Below, piece by piece: positions 55,587-64,000 of a stretch of DNA of 64,000 nucleotides. Each line of letters begins with the position of its first letter. Position 1 is the first letter of the stretch. Below the pieces are notes generated by a model. It was not told where the DNA came from, made no database searches, and saw only the letters and a program-made list of their open reading frames with translations. Source of the stretch: Poa pratensis (lineage: Eukaryota; Streptophyta; Magnoliopsida; Poales; Poaceae); NCBI GenBank assembly GCA_947311845.1, contig CAMZMU010000080.1, forward strand, positions 14,951,444-15,015,443, read 5' to 3'. The translations under genes and the position numbers were made by a program.

Positions 55587-55982
55587 GAGAATGCCGTTTT
55601 GTCTCCCGGGAGCATATGCTCCGGTATTTTCAAAAAAAAAATCAAAATTTGAAAACTTATCAAAAAAATCTAAAAAAATCATGCACGTACCTGAGCATGG
55701 TACGCACCGCCGTGAATAATTTCGCACCGAAATGTCGCCCTGGGCAAAAATGACAAATTTCTGACAGGAAATGAGATCCCAAAATTTGAATTTCTTGTCA
55801 GAAATTTGTCATTTTTGCCCAGGGCGCATACGGTGACATTTCGGTGCGAAATTATTCACGGCGGTGCGTACCATGCTCAGGTACGTGCTGATTTTTTTCA
55901 GATTTTTTTAATAAGTTTTCAAATTTTGATTTTTTTTGAAAATACCGGGAGCATATGCTCCCGGGTGCCAATGCGAATTTCC
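55587..55982. mobile_element. Foldback MITE, copy 2
   Basis: Same element and TSD (GCTAGATATG at 55577-55586 and 55983-55992) as 36913-37311, 3 nt shorter through single-base losses. Confidence 0.9.
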
Positions 55983-56289
55983 GCTAGATATGCAACTTGT
56001 TGCAGCTCCCTCTGTGGCTCTGTCTCTGTACCCCGCGACCGGCGTGCTAGAGAAATGCCAGTGACCTGTATCGCGCTCGGCAACTATCGTTATGGAGGTG
56101 CTGCTCTCTGCACCGTGCGCACGCCGCCGCCGCTTTCTCCTGCAGGTCCACCTCCATCTCCTTTCCGTCGGGGCTTTGGAGCGCGGGGCGCAGGAAATTC
56201 GGCTCGCCACTGTAGAGCAAGAGGTTGGGGATGAGGACCAGACCATGGGAACGGGAGGGAGGGGCGCGGGCGATACCATGAGGACGGGC

Positions 56290-56505
56290 GGCGAGGAGGC
56301 CAGTGGCGCTGGAGGAGCGCGGCCTCCCCGGCGGCGGCGCAGGGAGCGGGAGGATGAGGGAGCGAGGAGACGCTGGAGGAGCGCGGCCTCCCGACGGCGG
56401 CGCTGGAAGCGGGAGGATGAGGGAGCGATGGAGACGTTGGAGGAGCGCGGCCTCCCGCGGCGGCGCAGGAAGCGGGAGGATGAGGGAGCGAGGGAGACGT
56501 GGCTA
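56290..56505. repeat. 63-bp minisatellite, copy 2
   Basis: The same three units as 37640-37832, with several one-base losses that change the open frames. Confidence 0.78.
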
Positions 56506-56599
56506 CTGCGGATTGATTTCCATACGATGCGAGGGTGTAGCCACGAGGCCGAGGACGCCATGGCTGGCGTCGTCGCCCGTCGAGCCTAGCTGATCCGGA

Positions 56600-59285
56600 T
56601 ACGGGAGGGATAAGGTTGGTGGTCGTGGACTGTGGGTTAATTTCGGATTTCATAGGGGTTTTGTGTAAAATTGTCGCGACGTACCAGGACTGGTTTTTTT
56701 AGCGAGGACGAGGAGAGGCACGAGGTCAAGAACCGGTTTTTTTAGCGAGGTGTTGGTTTTTTTACGTACCACCACGGTCGTTTACCTATATTATATAGTA
56801 CTAGCAAAATTCCCGTGCGGTTGCAACGGGAAGGAAAAAATTGTGTACGTCTTGCATTACAAGAACGGCTGACGTAGTAAATGAAACATAAGACTTGGAG
56901 TGAATACATTTTTTTTTACGGAAAGTTGATTGTTTAAGTTGTGAAGTATGGTGTAAAAGCAATTCAATGGTTTAATTGAATGTAACTCCATATGAATACC
57001 TGACACTCCCTCCGATCCGTTAAAAGTGTCATGGGAAAATTATCTAACCAGTACAAGTCCTACATATAGCTTGTGACGCTTTTTCGAATCAGAGGAAGTA
57101 GTAGAAAATATCATATATGCACAATATTTGATATTCATATGCCGAATCATGTTTATTCAAAAACTTAAGGAGTTTTATCCCATTCAGGCTATAATCAAAG
57201 CAATCCATGTGGTTTCTAATCATTTTAAGGCTAACATTCATTCTTGTGCACATGTACGCCCTTGTTGAGTGCAGCTGAAGTAAGATATTTAGTGATGTAA
57301 TACCTTCAGGCAACAACCAAATCTACATTAATAGGAAATTCGTTGTTTCTTCAAAGCCCTTCCTTGCGGGAGAAGCCTATCATATGATGATATGAGCATA
57401 TTTTGCAAATAACTATCATGGAGCAGAAATAGATAGTTCTTCCTATTAATTTCTTGATGGAAAACAGAGGTAGCAATATCAACAGCTTTGGACCTGTATC
57501 AGTTTAATGAGCAGTAGTATTTTGAACATTTGTATTTGTGGACCCAAAGTCCTCCATCTCACAAAAATCTTCATGATTACCAACCCTTCACTTGATGACA
57601 TTGTTTTGTCACATAGAAGGGTTTAAAAAGAAATCCGTCCTACCCTCAATTTGCATAAACCTAGGACGGTTGGTTGACGCATCTATTTCTCTTCCTCAAT
57701 AGTACATGCAGATGTTTGTTTGGTTGAAGCCGTCGTAACTTGCTTCCATCAGCGGTAGCTGCAACGCCTTCCTCTACCGTTTGTCAAACTTTTAGTACTG
57801 GTTGATGGATTTTCAGAAGATGCACCTCCCTGCATTGCTGAAGAGGACCAGACTGATTGCAAACTTCTAGGACTAAGATTTGGTACTTCCCCTGCTCCAC
57901 ATTTTTCTGCTCAGCTCCAACATGGTGTTTGCGATTCGATTTGGATATGATTGTTCAGTGCCACTTTACAGTTCTAATTTCCAGTGCTATTCCACCTTCC
58001 TGCAGCTGAATTTTGCTTTTACTGAATTACAGAGATCAAAATATGTGACCTGCAGGCTGCACCCGGTTTTTCTCATTCTCCCCGGAACCAGAGCAAAAAA
58101 TACTGACATAAACTGCCTGCAATTCTTCAGCAGCCACGCAGCGTAGCGGCAGCGGCAAATCACAGCGAAGCAGCGGCGGTAGGGAACAACGAAAACATCC
58201 AAATCGCTCTCACTTGTTCTCCTCTCTCTCTCAGCAACAACAGGTCAACATCAACGGATAAACAGCAGCAACTCCCATTGCACTTGCACTGAATCCCCAC
58301 GCCTCTGCATATGGCCGCGTCTCCTTCTTCCCCCTTGGCGCTGCCCCAACCTTGACCCAGAGGAGTCGTGCATCCACGGCCGGGCCAGCCTCTACTCAAT
58401 CTCTCCCTCCCCTCCTCACCATCTGTTACGCTAAGCGGCCTTCAACTTCCTCCCGCCGGAATCCGAGCCGCTGTCCGCCGCCGCCGTGGAACACTGCCGT
58501 CAGCTGGCTCCTCTTCCCTTTCTCGGCCTTCCCGGAAGCGGCATCGCTTCCGCCTGCGAGATATCGGCCATAATGACCGACGCGTGGTGGTCCTGGTCCA
58601 CCTGCGCCAGAGGCGGCCTTGACGGGTGGTGGCTCGGCTTGTCGGAGGCGACGGGCGGCGCCGGCGGGTCACGGAGGTCGATCTCCGACCATTCCTCCGC
58701 GGACAACCGGCCGGTGTGGCGTACGGCATGCTGGACGCGAGTGAGAAGGGACAGAGAGGATAAGAGGTCATGGACTACGGGTTAGAAACCTTTTTTAGCG
58801 AGGAGAGGCACGAGGTCGAGAACCGGTTTTTTAGCGTGGTTTTTTTTACGTACCACCACGGTCGCTTACGTATATTATATAGTAGAGATATATAAAGATA
58901 AATATAATAGTCTGGCAAGACGTAATTTATTCTACCCAGCCCAGCCCAGCCCAGCCCAGCCCAGCGACTAGACCAAGCGTGCTGAGGAAGGCCAACACAA
59001 GTACCTATGGCCCTCAGGCCACAAAGGCAAGTACTACAGCCTAGGGCCTTGAAATCGACCGATTGATCTATGTGCTGATGTGCACAATCGTCTACGGACC
59101 TCTTGTACTGCACGCTGCACGCACGATCTCATCATCTTCTGCCCCTTTGCCGGTGCCAAGCTGATCGATTGCACATCGCCGCCGACCTGCCCCTCCAGGA
59201 AACGCCACACAAACTCGAGAGAAGCTAGGACAATTTCCGCACGCCGACAACTACGACCTAACATCGTTCCACGCGCCACGCCCCC
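56600..59285. other. Copy 2 of the gene-poor segment 37930-40629
   Basis: Contains the second copies of the ACTAGCAAAATTCCC motif, the Stowaway-like MITE, the possible decayed coding segment and the CCCAG microsatellite. No reliable gene. Confidence 0.5.
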
Positions 59286-59938
59286 CACTACAGGAAAGAG
59301 GTTCTATGCCGACGGCAGCCGTCGGTTTAGATCCGTCGCATACATACCTGTAGACATAGCCTAGAAAGCCGTCGGCATAGTGTCATCGGCATTTTGTTTC
59401 CAAAATTAATTTTTTCCAAAAAAATTATTTGAAAAAAATTGAACTTTTTTTATATTTTTTAATTCTATTCCGAAATTTACCACTTTTGTTTTTTTTTTTT
59501 TCGAAATTTCCCACTTAGCTACGCACTTAATCTCTAATTATATACTTAATTTTAGGTCAAAGTACTTCCCTTGGTCAAACTTCTCATTCGTTCAGTTGTC
59601 CTCAAATTGCTCCAGCCCAACCACGCTTAACTTTTGAGTTCCTTTCAAATTAGCGTCCAAATGAGATGTTAGAACTTACTGATATTAGTATCCTATCAAT
59701 CATATTAACACCTGGGTCATGATGTTACACTTTTTATTGTTTAAATTTTGAAAATTTATTTGAATAAATAACAATGATTATTAATAATATGTTTTAAATA
59801 AATAACAATAAAATTTATTTTACTTTATTTTCTCCTTTTTACATTTTTTTGCGAAAAAAATCCTGGCATTAAAAGAAACACCAAACATACAGAACAACTC
59901 AACGAAAGCGAAAATTACAACGAATCCTTGAGATGCCC
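59286..59938. mobile_element. CACTA element terminal fragment, copy 2
   Basis: Same as 40630-41282. Confidence 0.68.
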
Positions 59939-61041
59939 TGATGTGGGTTGGTCCCGATTTTCACGGATTTGTGCGGAGAGAAAGATGAACACGAAGAACA
60001 CGCGATGAACGAAGAACACAAAAGAGGGAAAAACAACACACAAGGGTAAATAGCAAGTAGCAACCCGGCAAGACTCGATTGGTAACAAATCCCCGTGGGC
60101 AGCCCCCAATCCTCCTCTCCCAAGCACACCTTACTCTTAGGATTGTTTGTCCAATTGGTCAATCCAACCAATCCAATCTATCCACTCACAGAGGGAAGAT
60201 TAGCAAGTAATCGCAACTACAAGCGGAGCCTTGGTATCCACGCAGGGATCTTCTCCTCAGAGGAGGCCTTGGTTCATCTCCACATGTGGAGGCCTTGATT
60301 CATCTCCATAGGAGGAAAGAGACACTTTGAGAAGAAGGAGCAAGGCTCTACTTTAGTTCTCAAATCTTAGTCTAACCCTAGATCTAGTCCAAGGAGTGCT
60401 ATTTATAGTCTAGATCCAAAACGAGGCGAAAGGATAAGGTTACACGGGTCCTGTCCCGAACTCTTGCCCGCACTGGCGGTAGTACCGCTGGGTCAGCCGG
60501 TGGTACCGCCGGTGCGGGCAGGCGTCGCTGCTTCCCACGTCGCCTGTACCGGTTGGTACCGCTGCTGGTGCCGCCGGCGGTACCGAAGTTGTCGCAGAAA
60601 CGTTGATCCGGCGGTAGCAGGCGCGGTAGTACCACCGGCGTGGGGATCGCCCGTCCCACGTCCCCGGTACCGCCGGTACCGCTGTCGGTACCGCTGCTGG
60701 TACCGCCGGCGTGGGTTGTGGCTTGCTGACTGGGCCAGGGGCGGTAGTACCGCTTAACCCGGTGGTAGTACCGCCTCCTGGGTTTCTTCTTGCTTCTTGT
60801 CTTCTTCTTCCTCATCATCTTGGCTCGATCCTTGTCCATCTTCCGCGCTTCCTTGGGAGTCTTCATAGGGGTCTTCAAGTCCATCATAGCTGAGCACACA
60901 CAAGGTATCGGAATGAAGTAGCAAGCCATTCAAAGTGTCAATCACACATAGATAGGAGTGAATTCACCTTATCATGGATAGTTTGACTCTTGCTCTTGTC
61001 ATTGGGCCACTTGTTGTAGGAGCGTAGGTTGGGCTACATCA
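59939..61041 (-). repeat. 3' LTR of gypsy copy 2
   Basis: Matches 41283-42389 apart from a few indels and a substitution near 60945. TATA box at 60400-60408. Confidence 0.88.
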
Positions 61042-64000
61042 TCTCCCCCCCTTGGAAAAGAGTCGTCCTCGACTCTTGGTCATCCTCATCGCTTGATGTT
61101 CCAAGGTATGGCGATAGGTCGGCGACGTTGAAGGTGTCATGGACCAAGTGTTTGGAGTTGGAGATGTCGATCTTGTAGGCATTGTCGTTGATGCGCTTGA
61201 TAACCTTGAAAGGTCCATCTCCACGAGGGTGAAGCTTGGACTTCCTTGCATCCGGAAAGCGATCTTTGCGAAGGTGTAGCCAACAAGGTCTCCTTCTTCA
61301 AATATCATGGCGCGCTTGTGTTTGTTCATCTTCGTAGCATGGTCTTTGTTGTGCTTCTCAAGCGTAGTTCTTGTTTCCTCATGGAGCTTCTTCATGTAAG
61401 CGGCGCTTGTCGAAGTCCATGTTAACTTGCTCACGGAGTGGAAGTGGTAGCATGTCGAGCGCGGTGTAGGGGTTGGAGCCATAGACGACCTCGAAGGGTG
61501 TTCTCTTTGTTGCGCGGTGAATGCTCGATTGTAGGCGAACTCGGCGTGTGGGATGCACTCTTCCCAATTCTTCAAGTTAGGCTTGATCAACACACGAAGG
61601 AGTGTAGATAGGCTTCGGTTCACCACTTCGGTTTGGCCATCGGTTTGAGGGTGGTATGCGGTGGAGAATAGTTGCTTGATTCCCATCTTGGCCATCAAAG
61701 TCTTCCAAAAATAGCTCACGAACTTGGTGTCACGATCCGACACAATGGTCTTGGCACTCCATGAAGACGGACGATTTCCCTGAAAAACAAAGTAGCAATG
61801 TGTGAAGCATCGTCGCTCTTGTTGCAAGGTATAAAGTGTGCCATTTTAGAGAAGCGATCAATGACGACAAAGATGGAATCCTTGTTTGTTTTAGTGCGTG
61901 GGAGTCCTAAGACAAAATCCATAGCTATATCGGACCATGGGTGATGTGGAATAGGCAAAGGTGTGTATAACCATGAGAGTTTAGAGTAGACTTAGCTTTG
62001 AGACATGTAGAACATCGTCGAACTAGGCGTTCCACATCACGCTTCATTCTGGCCAATAGTAGTTGGTGGAGCATGGCGTAGGTCTTGTCGCGCCAAAGTG
62101 ACCCATGAGTGTCCTCCATGAGATTCCTTCAAAAGGACCAAACGAAGCGAAGACTCGGGTATACATAGTTTGTTAGCCTTAAACAAGAAACCTTTGTGCA
62201 AATAGAAATCACCAATTCCTTTGTGCTCCGAACATTGAGCGAAAATGTCTCCAAAGAAAGCATCGGTAGCATACAACTCTTTAATCTCATCCAAACCCAA
62301 GACACTAATGTCAAGACGTGTAAGTAGGTTGGCCTTGCGGGATAGAGCATCCGCGACCACATTGTCTTTACCTTTCTTGTATTTGATTACAAAGTGAAAG
62401 ACTCAATGAACTCAACCCACTTAGCATGTCTTTTGTTCAAATTTGTTTGACTTTTCAAATATTTCAAGGATTCATGGTCGGAATGAATGACAAATTCCTT
62501 AGGACGAAGGTAATGTTGCCACACATCCAAAACACGAACCAAAGCAAATAACTCTTTGTCATAAATGGGGTAATTCAAGCGAGCTCCATCTAGTTTCTCA
62601 CTATGGTATGCGATGGGTCTACCATTTTGCATAAGCACTCCACCAATGCCCAATCCACTTGCATCGCATTCAATCTCAAATGTCTTAGAGAAATCCGGAA
62701 GGGCAAGGAGTGGTGCTTCGGTTAATAACCGTTTGAGCTCATTGAAAGCAAAATCATGTGCATTGCCCCAAATGAAAGGTACATTCTTCTTTGTAAGTTC
62801 ATGGAGGGGGCAAGCAATTGTGGAAAAATCCTTGATGAAACGGCGGTAAAATCCGGCAAAACCAAGAAAACGTCTCAACTCCTCAAGTGATCGGAAAAGG
62901 CCAAGTCCGAATTGCTTGTATCTTTGCTTCATCGACTTCGACTCCATCCGAAGAAACAACAAAACCCAAGAAAACAAGTTTGTTGGTGGCAAAAGTGCAC
63001 TTAGAAAGATTTGCATAAAGCTTTTCATTGCGAAGAACCAACAAAACTTGAGCAACATGAGAAGTGTGCTCTTCCAAAGATTGCTATAATAAGGATGTCG
63101 TCAAAGTATACCACAACAAATTTCCAATGAAAGGACGCAAAACATGATTCATGAGACGCATAAAAGTAGAAGGTGCATTGGAAAGACCAAATGGCATGAC
63201 GAGCCACTCATAAAGACCAAGCTTAGTTTTAAATGCGGTCTTCCATTCATCACCTTCACACATGCGTATTTGGTGATATCCACTTTTAAGATCAATTTTG
63301 GAGAATATAGCGGAACCACAAAGCTCATCAGCATATCATCAAGTCGAGGGATAGGATGGCGATACCGAACGGTTATGGCGTTGATGGGGCGACAATCCAT
63401 GCAAAGGCGAAGAGTGTTGTCGTGCTTGGGTACCAAGATGACGGGCACGGCGCACGGACTCAAGCTCTCGCGGATATGTCCCATGGCAAGAAGTTCTTGT
63501 ATTTGCCGCTCGATCTCCTTTGTCTCTTCGGGGTTGGTGCGGTAAGGAGCGCGGTTTGGTAGCGGTGCGCCGGGAACAAGGTCGATGCGGTGCTCGATTC
63601 CGCGTAGAGGTAGTCCCGGTGGCACTTCTTGAGGGAAAACATCTTCAAAGTCCTTCAAAAGAGACAACAAAGAAGGAGGAAGGTTTGTGAAAGTGTTAGT
63701 CATAGAAACTTCACCCTTGCATATGAGCACATAGTGGAGGGTGGATGGGTTCTCTCAACTCCCTCATCTCTCTCTTTGTGGCAAATAGTGTAAGTTTTGT
63801 GGGAACTCTCTTTGAAGTGTCACACTCATTTGGCTTGTGGCTCTCACTCACTTTATGGTGGGTCTCTCGCTCACCACTCATCTCACTAGACGAACGATCT
63901 TGTTGTGCCCTTGCAATAGTCTTGGCGTTGTCGGCGATGACTTGACTTGGTGTCATGGGACGAAGGACGAAGGTCTTGTCGTTGTTCTTGAAGCTATAGT
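61036..64000 (-). pseudogene. pol of gypsy copy 2 (partial)
   Basis: Integrase, RNase H, RT and the protease/RT linker are present as in copy 1. Here one frame spans 262 codons of integrase core and C-terminus (61827-61039), where copy 1 is broken. The upstream integrase part is broken after RLHGVPRP, where copy 1 reads [14 protein letters not shown] runs for 193 codons from 63730 through MDCRPIN to [15 protein letters not shown]. Each copy is thus damaged at different points. Confidence 0.85.

Larger units (their letters stand above)
49101..64000. repeat. Large duplication, copy 2 (partner 30409-45344)
   Basis: Collinear, same-orientation copy running to the window end. It starts in the hAT-like element (right part 49101-49638, then AACCAAGGG) and includes AT-rich spacer 49648-52639. 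A LINE tail with TSD GTTGTAACA follows (52640-52740), then the second peroxidase, the RNase H LINE remnant, the foldback MITE, the minisatellite, a Stowaway-like MITE (about 57005-57099), the CACTA end and the gypsy element. It probably continues beyond 64000. Confidence 0.95.
59939..64000 (-). mobile_element. Ty3/gypsy LTR retrotransposon, copy 2, cut by the window end
   Basis: 3' LTR 59939-61041 (1103 bp), polypurine tract at 61042-61052 (read on the minus strand as AAGGGGGGGAGA), then pol up to the window end. It lies in the same place relative to its neighbours, with the same left flank TGCCC, as copy 1. It is therefore the same insertion, not an independent one. Confidence 0.9.

Noticed and set aside
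1..64000. CRISPR arrays, bacterial operons, rRNA or tRNA genes
   Set aside because: No regularly spaced repeat-spacer pattern, no Shine-Dalgarno-led gene strings and no tRNA/rRNA core was seen; introns and plant transposons fit a nuclear plant genome. The iMet-like 12-mer at 48569 is a retroelement primer site, not a tRNA gene.

Overview
The window is nuclear DNA of a grass, most probably a Triticeae species (wheat, barley, rye or Aegilops). This is inferred from the nested transposon load, an En/Spm-type CACTA element with a SUMO-protease-like second gene, MITEs with clean target duplications, an iMet-primed Ty3/gypsy element and a grass-type class III peroxidase. Nothing in it is bacterial. 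The only convincing host gene is a four-exon class III peroxidase, present twice.

Layout. At 1-1351 there is sparse DNA with a LINE tail. A PIF/Harbinger-like element with TSD TAA lies at 1352-5047. It carries a small TATA-driven gene (4155-4685) and is interrupted by a 2.4 kb solo LTR (1568-3951). A Mutator-like element with long TIRs and a deleted transposase gene lies at 5538-9413. From 9490 to about 10520 there is host-like DNA, which recurs at 25110-26345. A complete 12.1 kb CACTA transposon (TSD TGG) lies at 11618-23726. It holds a TNP2-type transposase, two unexplained mini-genes and a spliced Transposase_24/Ulp1-type ORF2. The region 23765-29385 contains diverged copies of the flanks, so an old tandem duplication preceded several insertions. 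A LINE fragment lies at 27872-28760 and a hAT-like element at 30091-30954. The peroxidase gene (34552-35787, minus strand), MITEs and RNase H LINE debris follow, then a CACTA end (40630-41282). A Ty3/gypsy element on the minus strand starts at 41283 and is cut at 49087 by a run of 13 Ns.

After the Ns, 49101-64000 repeats 30409-45344 in the same order and orientation. The differences I could see by eye are mostly 1-2 nt insertions or deletions, with a few substitutions. The two copies carry complementary frameshifts: each is in frame at places where the other is broken. This points to an unresolved overlap, haplotig or poorly polished contig, or else a very recent tandem duplication with sequence errors. 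The apparent inactivation of the second peroxidase and much of the gypsy decay should be read in that light.

The most unusual biology is a small ORF family with its own TATA-type promoter. It occurs both inside the Harbinger-like element and inside the CACTA element, two unrelated transposon superfamilies. In the CACTA element it is truncated at an inverted 25-bp copy of a neighbouring repeat.
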